Of a stretch of 64,000 bases of DNA, positions 36,348 through 43,994 are shown piece by piece (within the stretch, counting starts at the first letter, position 1; each line of letters starts with the position of its first letter). Both the position numbers and the translations under genes were made by a program. Below the pieces are notes generated by a model that was given only the letters and a program-made list of their open reading frames with translations, was not told the origin of the DNA and searched no databases. The DNA is from Myxococcota bacterium (GTDB lineage Bacteria > Myxococcota_A > UBA9160 > UBA6930): NCBI GenBank assembly GCA_028277885.1, contig JANQFK010000046.1, positions 62,001-126,000 of the forward strand. The letters run 5' to 3'.

Positions 36348-37751
36348 ATGGCCTACGAGCACTACGACCGGCTGACGGCGCTCGACACCGTCTTCCTGGA
36401 CCTCGAGTCCCCGGGCGTGCACATGCACGTCGGGTCCGTGGGGATCTTCGACCCGGGCCCGCTGGGCGTCGAGGGAGGCGGGATCGACTTCGAGCGCGTG
36501 CTCGAGATCGCCGAGTCGGGCCTCCAGCGCGCGCCGCGCTTCCGCCAGAAGCTCGACCGCATGCCCGTGACCGGGCACCCGGTCTGGGTGGACGACGAGC
36601 ACTTCAACCTCACCTACCACGTGCGCCACACCGCGCTCCCCGCTCCCGGCGACGAGCGGCGCCTCAAGCGGCTGGTGGGCCGCATCATGTCCCAGAAGCT
36701 CGACCGCCAGAAGCCGATGTGGGAGCTGTGGTTCGTCGAGGGGCTCGAGGAGGATCGCTTCGCGGTGGTCTCCAAGGTGCACCACTGCCTGATCGACGGG
36801 ATCTCCGGCGTGGACCTGCTGGCGGCCTTCATGGGGCCGGACCCGGAGTACCGCGCCCGCCGGCCCGAGCACCGTTGGATCCCGCGGCCCGCGCCGGGCT
36901 CCCTGGGGCTGCTTCGCGACGAGGTGCTGCGGCGCGCCTCGCTTCCCGCGCGCGCCCTCGGGGCCGCCGCCGAGGCGCTGCGCCACCGGGAACGGACGGT
37001 CGAGGCGGCGTCCCGGGCGGCCTCGGGCTTCGCCGAGTCCGTGGCCACCTCGCTCACCCCCGCCTCGGAGACGCCCTTCAACGTCCCGATCGGTCCCCAC
37101 CGGCGCTTCGACTGGACGCGCTTCGACTTCGACGTGGTGCGCGAGGTGAAGGAGAAGCTCGGGGGCACGGTGAACGACGTGGTGCTGGCCTGCGTGGCCG
37201 GGGCCGTGCGCCGCTACCTCGGAGGCCACGGCCTCGACCTCGCCGAGATCGACTTCCGCAGCTTCGTCCCCGTGAGCACGCGCGTGGCGTCCGAGCGCGG
37301 CAAGCTCGGCAACCGCGTCTCCATGATCGTGGCGCGGCTGCCCGTGGACGAGCCCGACCCGCGGCGGCGGATCCAGCGCGTCTCCGAGGAGATGCAGCAC
37401 GCGAAGCGCTCGGGGCAGGCCAGCGGCACCGAGGCGCTCGAGGCGGTGAGCGACTGGACCGCCACCGGCCTGCTGGTGACCTTCAGCCGGCTGGCGAGCA
37501 CACGCCGCGCCTACAACCTCGTGGTCACCAACGTGCCCGGACCGCCGATCCCCATCTACATGGACGGCGCGAAGCTGCTCCACTCCTACCCGCTGGTGCC
37601 GCTCTTCACCAACCAGGCCCTCGGCATCGCGCTCTTCAGCTACGACGGCGGGCTCTACTGGGGCTTCAACGCGGACTGGGACGCCCTGCCGGACCTGCAC
37701 GACTTCGTCGGTGCCGTGGAGCGCGAGTTCGAGACGCTCCGCAAGCTCTGA
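36348..37751 (+). CDS. Wax ester synthase/diacylglycerol acyltransferase (WS/DGAT)
   Basis: A 467-residue acyltransferase. HHCLIDG (145-151) is the catalytic HHxxxDG. Other family blocks are LTALDTVFLDLE, KPMWELWFVEGL, GGTVNDVVLACVAGAVRRYL and NLVVTNVPGPP. It makes wax esters or triacylglycerols from acyl-CoA. The next WS/DGAT starts 13 bases later, and the two are close relatives, likely a tandem duplication that has diverged, perhaps to different acyl acceptors. Confidence 0.9.
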   Translation: MAYEHYDRLTALDTVFLDLESPGVHMHVGSVGIFDPGPLGVEGGGIDFERVLEIAESGLQRAPRFRQKLDRMPVTGHPVWVDDEHFNLTYHVRHTALPAPGDERRLKRLVGRIMSQKLDRQKPMWELWFVEGLEEDRFAVVSKVHHCLIDGISGVDLLAAFMGPDPEYRARRPEHRWIPRPAPGSLGLLRDEVLRRASLPARALGAAAEALRHRERTVEAASRAASGFAESVATSLTPASETPFNVPIGPHRRFDWTRFDFDVVREVKEKLGGTVNDVVLACVAGAVRRYLGGHGLDLAEIDFRSFVPVSTRVASERGKLGNRVSMIVARLPVDEPDPRRRIQRVSEEMQHAKRSGQASGTEALEAVSDWTATGLLVTFSRLASTRRAYNLVVTNVPGPPIPIYMDGAKLLHSYPLVPLFTNQALGIALFSYDGGLYWGFNADWDALPDLHDFVGAVEREFETLRKL

Positions 37752-37764
37752 GCCGCGAGGACCC

Positions 37765-39186
37765 ATGGCCGAAGCCCACTACGACCGGCTGACCCAGCTC
37801 GACAACTCCTTCCTCGTCTACGAGGACAGCGGGCCCGCGGCGGCGATGCACGTCGCCTCCACCCAGGTGCACGAGGCGGGTCCCCTGCGGCGGGACGACG
37901 GCAGTCTCGACATCGAGCGCATCGAGGAGTACGTGGCCTCGCGCCTGGACCGGATCCCGCGCTACCGCCAGCGGCTCGCGCGCACGCCGGTGGAGGGGCA
38001 CCCGGTCTGGGTCGACGACGCCGACTTCAACATCCGCTACCACGTGCGCCACTCGCGCCTGCCCCACCCGGGCAACGACCGCCAGCTCAAGCGCATGGCG
38101 GGCCGCATCTTCTCCCAGCACCTCGATCGCGAGAAGCCGCTCTGGGAGCTGTGGGTCATCGAAGGCCTCGAGGGCGACCGCGTCGCCGTCGTCTCGAAGG
38201 TGCACCACTGCATGGTGGACGGGATCTCCGGCTCGGAGCTGATCTCGGCGCTCCTCACCCCCGAGCCCCAGGAGAAGGTGCAGGCCCCCGCCGCCTGGGA
38301 GCCCCGGCCTGCGCCGGGCGCCCTCGCCCTCGGCCTCGGCGAGGCGGAGCGCGTGATGCGCGCTCCCTGGAAGGTGGGCTCGGCGCTGGCTCGCCTGCTC
38401 GGCAACGAGGACGGCGCCCGGCACCAGCTCGCCGAGCGGCTGCGCGCACTGGGCCGCATGGCGACGGACGGCGCGGGCATCGCCACGCCGGTGCCCTTCA
38501 ACCGGCCCGTCGGGCCCCATCGCCGCCTCGACTGGACGACGCTGCCTCTCGAGCGGATCCGGGCCGTGCGCAAGGCCTCCGGCGGGACCGTGAACGACGT
38601 CGTCCTCGCGACGACGGCCGGCGCGGTCCGGCGCTACCTCTCCCGCGACCGCGGCCTCGACCTCGAGGGCATCCGCTTCCGCGTCATGGCGCCGGTGAGC
38701 GTGCGGGTCGCCTCGGAGCGCAGCAGCCTGGGCAACCGCGTCTCGGCCTGGACCGTCGACCTTCCCATCGCCGAGCCCGATCCCCTCGAGCGTCTGGCCC
38801 GGATCCGGCAACAGACCGCCGAGCTCAAGCGGTCGAAGCAGGCCCTCGGCGCCGAGACCCTCACCCAGGTGACCGAGTGGACCGGCTCCGCGCTGCTCTC
38901 CCTCGGCTCTCGTCTGATGACCCTGGGCACGCCCTTCAACATGGTGGTCACCAACGTGCCCGGCCCGCGCCACCGCCTGTGGCTGCTCGAGTCGCCCCTT
39001 CTCGAGATCCATCCCCACGTGCCGCTGATGGGACTGCTCGGCCTCGGCATCGCGCTGTTCAGCTACGACGGCACCCTCTCCTGGGGGTTCTCGGCCGACT
39101 GGGACCTGGTCCCCGACCTGCACCAGATGGTGACCGCCACCCAGCGCTCCTTCGCGGAGCTCGCCCGGGCCGCCGGAGCGGACTGA
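37765..39186 (+). CDS. Wax ester synthase/diacylglycerol acyltransferase (WS/DGAT), tandem copy
   Basis: A 473-residue paralogue of the preceding gene from ATG 37765, which aligns start for start with the neighbour (MAEAHYDRLTQLD versus MAYEHYDRLTALD). HHCMVDG (147-153) is the active site. GGTVNDVVLATTAGAVRRYL and NMVVTNVPGPRHRLWLLE are conserved. Co-transcription with the upstream copy is almost certain. Having three WS/DGATs in 64 kb suggests substantial neutral-lipid storage or multiple lipid substrates. Confidence 0.9.
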   Translation: MAEAHYDRLTQLDNSFLVYEDSGPAAAMHVASTQVHEAGPLRRDDGSLDIERIEEYVASRLDRIPRYRQRLARTPVEGHPVWVDDADFNIRYHVRHSRLPHPGNDRQLKRMAGRIFSQHLDREKPLWELWVIEGLEGDRVAVVSKVHHCMVDGISGSELISALLTPEPQEKVQAPAAWEPRPAPGALALGLGEAERVMRAPWKVGSALARLLGNEDGARHQLAERLRALGRMATDGAGIATPVPFNRPVGPHRRLDWTTLPLERIRAVRKASGGTVNDVVLATTAGAVRRYLSRDRGLDLEGIRFRVMAPVSVRVASERSSLGNRVSAWTVDLPIAEPDPLERLARIRQQTAELKRSKQALGAETLTQVTEWTGSALLSLGSRLMTLGTPFNMVVTNVPGPRHRLWLLESPLLEIHPHVPLMGLLGLGIALFSYDGTLSWGFSADWDLVPDLHQMVTATQRSFAELARAAGAD

Positions 39187-39391
39187 GCCTCGGCCTCGGC
39201 CCGCGACTCGCCGGCGGCCCTCGAGCAGGGTCGCGCCGTTGCGCAAAGCGAGATGGAACCAGGCGCCTGCTCGGAGTCGAGGAGCCCGGCGCGGCCTTCC
39301 GGTCCGGGAAGGCCTTCGAGCGCGGGGATCCGATCCGGCTGCCCTGGGCAGCCGCGGCGCTCCAGGGGCCCCGCGGGGCAGGCTGGCCGAG

Positions 39392-39405
39392 TGAAGCACT
39401 TCACA
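39392..39405 (+). promoter_or_regulatory. Palindrome upstream of the TIR-like/PAS gene
   Basis: GTGAAGCACTTCAC is an inverted repeat GTGAA-N4-TTCAC ending 69 bases before ATG 39475. Twelve of fourteen bases match the palindrome upstream of the GAF/TIR-like gene (7804-7817), at nearly the same distance from the start. A TGATCTAAT 26 bases downstream could be a -10 element. The remaining 39187-39474 region shows no gene. Confidence 0.45.
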
Positions 39406-39474
39406 CGCCCGCGGGGTGTCGTCGTGATCTAATCCACCAGCCTTCGCAACCGTCGGTCGGGGAGTCGCCGCACG

Positions 39475-41142
39475 ATGCCCATGCAAGTATTGGCTCTCAT
39501 GCCCTTCGATCAGTCCTTCGACGACGTATACGCACGGATCGAGGATGCGTGCTCCGCGGTACCTGGGAACAAGGAGGGCGAGATCGAGGAGCTCGCGTGC
39601 ACGAGAGTGGACAAGCAGCCTGCGAGCTTCGAGATCGTCCCTTCGATCAAGGACCAGATCCGGTCCTCGACCCTGTGTGTCGTCGACCTTACGGACAACA
39701 GCCCCAATGTACTTTGGGAGCTGGGCTTCGCCATGGCGCTCAACCGGAAGGTCGTCCTCCTGACCCAGGATCGGGAGAGCGTCGGCTTCAACATTCGAAA
39801 CCTGCGAATCATCGAGTATCGGCGAGACGACCTCCAGAAGACTCTTGAGCAGCCGCTGCAAAAGGAGTTCGAAGAGCTCGTGAAGCTCGGCCCGGACCAG
39901 ATCATCGCAACCGGTGACCAGGCTACGGCCCTTGCGATGTCGACTGCCTCCCCAGCTTACTTTCTCGATGCGAGCTTCACGATCCAATACATGAACGAGG
40001 CCGCCGCTCTCCTCTTCGAATCGCCGAACGGGGCCGGGCACGGATGGGTCGGTCGGTCCCTACGCGATTTCGTGGACACCTTCTGGAGGCGTTTGAAGAA
40101 CCTCCCGGACATCGAGAAGAACCTGCAAGCGCAGACCGAGGAGATCCTTGCCGCACGGGAGATGGGTCAGCCCTCGTCAGTGACGCCGCACAACATCGAG
40201 AAGATCGTCCTCGAGACCGTGAACTACGGGATAGTAGACCTGCAGAAGACGGGCGTTGCGGTGCGCGATCCGAATACGAAGGAGATCACGGGCTGGGTCG
40301 TCTCATTCAACTTCGTTCCCAAGAGCTTCGACGGCTTCCTCGAGAGGCACAAGAACATCATCGAAGGCCGGCTCTTCAAGCCGAGTGGTTCCCCTGCCGG
40401 CGTTACTTCACCCACGGTGGAGACCCCGGATGGGCTTTCTGATTGGATCAGCGGCGGGATGCGACTCTCCGATTGCCGGATGGACCTTCACTCCGGATAC
40501 GCGAAGCAGCAGCGGTGCCTCATGTTTGCGACGCAAATCATGAAGGCGGATCAATCGCGCTACGGGCTCAGCACGGTGAGGGCTCTTCCGCGCTGGTTCT
40601 TCGACTATCACAACTCGCAGTACGTGGAGCTGACGTCGTCCGGTGTGGAAGGGCCCATGGGCGTTTTCCGAATCCACATGAACCACGACATGCTCCCATA
40701 CGTCAACGAGAAACAAAACCTCGACGACTTCGCCAAGGATCTGGTCTCGAGGGACTATCGGTTTGCAGACGTCGGCTGCTACATCCACCCAAAGATCCAG
40801 CGCGAGGCGCGACGACGTTGTCTCGCATGGCTCCTCGGATACGCAGCCTGCCGCTGTCACAACGAGAGCCACGAGTACATCTATGCGCAGGTTCCCGTGC
40901 AGCAGATGCGGAACTTCCAGCGCTTCCTCTTTCGCCCCGTCGGCAAGGGCTTCCAGTGCGACGGCTGGAACGGAACGTGGTTCCCGATCCTGATTCCCAG
41001 CTGGGCCTTCGAGTCCAAGGAGAAACGGGACGACTGGGTCGCGAATCTCCCGAAGCACCTAGCGCCGGAGGAAGAATTCTTCGACGCCGCCTGCGAGGGA
41101 TACAGGGCTGCCAAGCAGGGACTCGACGAGGGCTTCATCTAG
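39475..41142 (+). CDS. TIR-like domain, PAS domain and unassigned C-terminal (possibly GNAT-like) domain protein
   Basis: A 555-residue soluble protein. Residues 3-125 are a TIR/nucleoside-deoxyribosyltransferase-like domain: LALMPFDQSFDDVYARI, LCVVDLTDNSPNVLWELGFAMAL with candidate catalytic Glu82, then KVVLLTQDRESVGFNI. Residues about 155-285 read as PAS (SPAYFLDASFTIQYMNEAA). Residues about 310-555 are unassigned; FADVGCYIHPKIQREARRRC and MRNFQRFLFRPVGKGFQ recall a GNAT or FeeM-type N-acyltransferase core, at low confidence. Base composition is visibly less GC-rich than neighbours, and its TAG stop lies in the terminal repeat of a MITE-like element, both suggesting acquisition. Possible immune or signalling NADase/nucleotide enzyme; function unknown. 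Confidence 0.65.
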   Translation: MPMQVLALMPFDQSFDDVYARIEDACSAVPGNKEGEIEELACTRVDKQPASFEIVPSIKDQIRSSTLCVVDLTDNSPNVLWELGFAMALNRKVVLLTQDRESVGFNIRNLRIIEYRRDDLQKTLEQPLQKEFEELVKLGPDQIIATGDQATALAMSTASPAYFLDASFTIQYMNEAAALLFESPNGAGHGWVGRSLRDFVDTFWRRLKNLPDIEKNLQAQTEEILAAREMGQPSSVTPHNIEKIVLETVNYGIVDLQKTGVAVRDPNTKEITGWVVSFNFVPKSFDGFLERHKNIIEGRLFKPSGSPAGVTSPTVETPDGLSDWISGGMRLSDCRMDLHSGYAKQQRCLMFATQIMKADQSRYGLSTVRALPRWFFDYHNSQYVELTSSGVEGPMGVFRIHMNHDMLPYVNEKQNLDDFAKDLVSRDYRFADVGCYIHPKIQREARRRCLAWLLGYAACRCHNESHEYIYAQVPVQQMRNFQRFLFRPVGKGFQCDGWNGTWFPILIPSWAFESKEKRDDWVANLPKHLAPEEEFFDAACEGYRAAKQGLDEGFI

Positions 41143-41270
41143 TGTCCCGAATCCGAAGTTCAGCCAAGCATTCGCATGCGTTCCGAAGGCGATTCTGCCA
41201 GCGTCCGCGGTGCCTTCTGCGCTCAAACGCAGCGAGGAATCCGGCCCGAACTATCGACTCGGGACACTAG
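41139..41270. mobile_element. MITE-like element with terminal inverted repeats
   Basis: The ends are CTAGTGTCCCGA (41139-41150) and TCGGGACACTAG (41259-41270), perfect 12-base inverted repeats. Inward the match continues imperfectly (GTGTCCCGAATCCGAAGTTC against GTGTCCCGAGTCGATAGTTC). The unit inside TA dinucleotides is 126 bases with no coding capacity, as expected for a non-autonomous IS630/Tc1-type element with a TA target. The left TAG is the stop codon of the preceding gene. No transposase is in the window. Confidence 0.55.
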
Positions 41271-41301
41271 GAGGCCGACCCATCTTGGGTCGGCCTCCTA
41301 G
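41267..41301. terminator. Perfect 16-base hairpin, possible terminator or repeat unit
   Basis: CTAGGAGGCCGACCCA (41267-41282), loop TCT, then its exact complement to 41301. It shares CTAG with the right end of the MITE-like element. No T-run follows, so if it terminates transcription it is not a classical intrinsic terminator. Similar GGCCGACCCA/TGGGTCGGC arms occur in the dispersed repeat at 53.8 kb, so it may be a repeat-family member. Confidence 0.5.
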
Positions 41302-41420
41302 CCGGGCGGGATCCAAGCCCGTCGTGCGAGCGCCAGATCTGGGCCAGGGGTCTCGAGTCGTCTCGACCTCTGGGCGCGGGCGCCGACGTTCGGTCCGACG
41401 CCGAGGTAGCTTGTGCATCG

Positions 41421-43379
41421 ATGAAGGGAGATCGAGACCTCGGGATGGGGCGGAAGATCTCGCGGCGGGACTTCCTGCACGGAGCCGCGGGGGGTCTCGT
41501 CGCCGGCGCTGCCGTGGCGTCGGGCTGCTCGCCCCGGGGCGCGGGGCCTCCGTCGGGGCCGGTGGGGGCCGCCGGGCGGCCCCGCGATCCCGCCGCCCAT
41601 CCGCCGTCGCGCCTCGGCCTGCGCGGCAGCCACGAGGGCGCCTTCGAGGTCGCCCACCAGATGGCCTTCGAGAAGCGCACCGACTGGGGGCCGGCGCTGG
41701 AGCCCGATGCCGGCGAGTACGACCTGGTGGTGGTGGGCGCCGGGGTGAGCGGGCTGGCCGCCGCCCACTTCCATCGCGAGCGGCACCCGGGCGCCCGCGT
41801 CCTGCTGCTCGAGAACCACGACGACTTCGGCGGCCACGCCAGGCGCAACGAGTTCGCCTGGCAGGGGCGCACCATCCTCGGGTACGGGGGCAGCCAGTCC
41901 CTCGAGGCGCCCTCGGACTACAGCGACGTCGCCAAGGGCCTGCTGCGGAAGATCGGGGTGGAGACGCGCCGGCTCGAGGACGCCTACGACCAGGGCTTCT
42001 TCCGGCGCAACGACCTCGCGGCCGCGATCTACTTCGACCGCGCCACCTACGGCACCGATCGCCTGGTGCGCAGCGACCTCGTCGATCCCTCGGCCTTCCT
42101 CCCCGTCGCGCCGAGCGGCGTGCCCGTCGAGGAGGCCATCGCGCGCATGCCCCTCGGCGACGCGGCGCGCCGCGAGCTCCTGCGCCTCGTCGGCGGCTCC
42201 GAGGATCGGCTTCCGGAGCACTCGCTGTTCCGCGAGCCCGACTTCCTCCAGTCGATCTCCTACCGCGCCTTCCTGACCGAGCACCTGGGCATCACCGAGC
42301 CCGAGGTGCTGGGGCTGCTCCAGGACGTGCCGAGCGGCTACTTCGGCCACGGCATCGAGGCGGTGACGGCCCTCGAGGCCCTCGGCTTCGGCCTGCCCGG
42401 GCTGGGCTCCACCAGCCTGGGGACCTTCGAGGGCGCGATCCGGCGCGCACTCTCCTGGTGGCTCGAGCCCTACGTGTTCCACTTCCCCGACGGCAACGCC
42501 TCGGTGGCGCGGCTCCTGGTGCGCAGCCTGGTGCCCGCGGTCGCGGAGGGCGACGGCATGGAGGACGTGGTCACCGCCGCCTTCGACTACGCGGCTCTCG
42601 ACCGGGAGGGCGCCCCGGTGCGGCTGCGCCTCGGCAGCACCGTGGTGCGCGTCGAGCACGAGGGCGACCCGCGCGGCGCGGAGCGCGTGGGCGTGACCTA
42701 CGTGCGAGCGGGTCGCACCGAGCGCGTTCGCGCCCGGCGCGTCGTGCTGGCCTGCTGGAACATGATCGTCCCCTACCTGTGCCCCGAGCTCCCGGCGGAG
42801 CAGAAGCAGGCGCTGGGGTCCCTGGTCAAGATCCCCTTCGTCTACACGAACGTGCTGCTGCGCGACTGGCGCGCCTTCCACGCCCTCGGCCTCGCCCTCG
42901 CGCACTGCCCCGGCAGCTGGCACCGCCTGGCCATGCTGGACTTCCCGGTGAGCCTCGGCGACTACCGCTTCGGCAGCGATCCCGACGAGCCGGTGGTCGT
43001 GCACCTGAGCCGCTCCGTGGTGCGCCCGGGCCCGCCCCCGCGCGAGCAGTCGCGCCTCGGGCGCTACGAGCTGCTCGGGACCTCCTTCGAGACCCTCGAG
43101 CGCGAGATCCGCACCCACCTCGGCGGGATGCTCGGGGCGGGCGGCTTCGATCCGGCGCGCGACATCGAGGCCATCGCGGTGAACCGCTGGCCCCACGGCT
43201 ACGCGTTCACGCCGAACCCGCTCTTCGATCCGGAGTACGCGCCCGGCGAGGCGCCCCACGAGGTCGGTCGCCGGCCCTTCGGGCGCATCGCCATCGCGAA
43301 CTCCGACGCCGCTGCGAGCGCCTACCTGGACGCCGCCATCGACCAGGCCTGGCGCGCCGTGGAGGAGCTCCCCGCCTAG
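41421..43379 (+). CDS. Spermidine-dehydrogenase-like FAD protein with Tat signal
   Basis: A 652-residue flavoprotein. A twin-arginine signal (ISRRDFLHGAAGGLVAGAAV) ends near a lipobox-like ASGC at about 36. The FAD Rossmann is YDLVVVGAGVSGLAAAHFHRE, with ENHDDFGGHARRNEF, then GYGGSQSLEAPSDYS. YFGHGIEAVTALEAL and VHLSRSVVRPGPPPREQ are seen in SpdH-like proteins. Expected role: periplasmic oxidation of a polyamine or related amine with electrons passed to a quinone or cytochrome. It is isolated between the MITE-like DNA and the export genes. Confidence 0.8.
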   Translation: MKGDRDLGMGRKISRRDFLHGAAGGLVAGAAVASGCSPRGAGPPSGPVGAAGRPRDPAAHPPSRLGLRGSHEGAFEVAHQMAFEKRTDWGPALEPDAGEYDLVVVGAGVSGLAAAHFHRERHPGARVLLLENHDDFGGHARRNEFAWQGRTILGYGGSQSLEAPSDYSDVAKGLLRKIGVETRRLEDAYDQGFFRRNDLAAAIYFDRATYGTDRLVRSDLVDPSAFLPVAPSGVPVEEAIARMPLGDAARRELLRLVGGSEDRLPEHSLFREPDFLQSISYRAFLTEHLGITEPEVLGLLQDVPSGYFGHGIEAVTALEALGFGLPGLGSTSLGTFEGAIRRALSWWLEPYVFHFPDGNASVARLLVRSLVPAVAEGDGMEDVVTAAFDYAALDREGAPVRLRLGSTVVRVEHEGDPRGAERVGVTYVRAGRTERVRARRVVLACWNMIVPYLCPELPAEQKQALGSLVKIPFVYTNVLLRDWRAFHALGLALAHCPGSWHRLAMLDFPVSLGDYRFGSDPDEPVVVHLSRSVVRPGPPPREQSRLGRYELLGTSFETLEREIRTHLGGMLGAGGFDPARDIEAIAVNRWPHGYAFTPNPLFDPEYAPGEAPHEVGRRPFGRIAIANSDAAASAYLDAAIDQAWRAVEELPA

Positions 43380-43640
43380 GCCCCGAGAGGAGGACCGCCG
43401 CGATGCAGGGCCAGAGCCGGGGTGCGATCCCCGAGCCGCCGGCACGCGGCCCCTCCGGCGTCCGTCGGACCCTCCGCCCGCCTGTTGGCCCGCTCGCCCG
43501 CAGCGCCGCGGCCAGGCGCTCCGGGCCCGCCGCAGCTCGTCCCCGGAGTTCGTTAAAGACGAAGAATCATCCCATCATTATCTATTTTACTAACGGTCTC
43601 CCCAGCCCCATGCTCCGCCAAGTGCTTCCAGGAGGGCGTC
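43380..43640. promoter_or_regulatory. Intergenic promoter region before the export operon
   Basis: The 3' half (about 43553-43600) is conspicuously AT-rich, containing TTAAAGACGAAGAATCATC and CATTATCTATTTTACTAACG, a likely promoter. CAGGAGGG follows just before ATG 43641. The GC-rich 5' half has only a weak open frame from 43403 with no family resemblance. No TnnACA 11-base repeats. Confidence 0.4.
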
Positions 43641-43967
43641 ATGGAGCTGCATCTCGAAACCGCCGGCCTCGACCTCGACGCGTGGAGCCTCGACTTCGTC
43701 CGCTCCACCGTGGCGGCCGCCGTCCGCTACCACGAGACCCCCGTGCGGGTCTGGGCCCGCTTCGAGGCCGCCCCCGCCGGAGCGGTCCGGGGCGGGGTGC
43801 ACTGCGTCCTGTGGGCCGAGCCCCAGGGGGCGCGGGCCATTGCCGTCTCGGCCAGCCAGGCGGACCTCTGCGGCGCGGTCCAGACGGCCTGCGACCGACT
43901 CGAGGTGGCCCTCCACGTCGCCCGGGCGGCCGGGACCTCCGCCAGCCCGAAGCCCCTCGCGGCCTGA
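43641..43967 (+). CDS. HPF/RaiA-like (ribosome-associated) small protein
   Basis: A 108-residue protein. The arrangement MELHLETAGLDLDAWSLDFV, a VRVWARFEAAP strand, CVLWAEPQG, and DLCGAVQTACDRLEVAL resembles the single-domain hibernation-promoting factor / sigma-54-modulation fold. The last helix DRLEVALHVARAAG is especially like it. HPFs bind 30S ribosomal subunits in stationary phase. Leading an export operon is unusual, so it may have another RNA or protein target. It has its own AT-rich promoter. The ABC gene starts 27 bases later. Confidence 0.6.
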   Translation: MELHLETAGLDLDAWSLDFVRSTVAAAVRYHETPVRVWARFEAAPAGAVRGGVHCVLWAEPQGARAIAVSASQADLCGAVQTACDRLEVALHVARAAGTSASPKPLAA

Positions 43968-43994
43968 CCCCGGCCGCGAGCCCCGAAGTACGTC

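Noticed and set aside
41267-41301. A classical rho-independent terminator
   Set aside because: The stem is perfect but there is no following T-run, and related arms occur in a dispersed repeat.
43403-43640. A small gene before the HPF-like gene
   Set aside because: The frame is Arg/Pro/Ala-rich, runs through an AT-rich promoter-like stretch without stopping, and has no recognisable domain.
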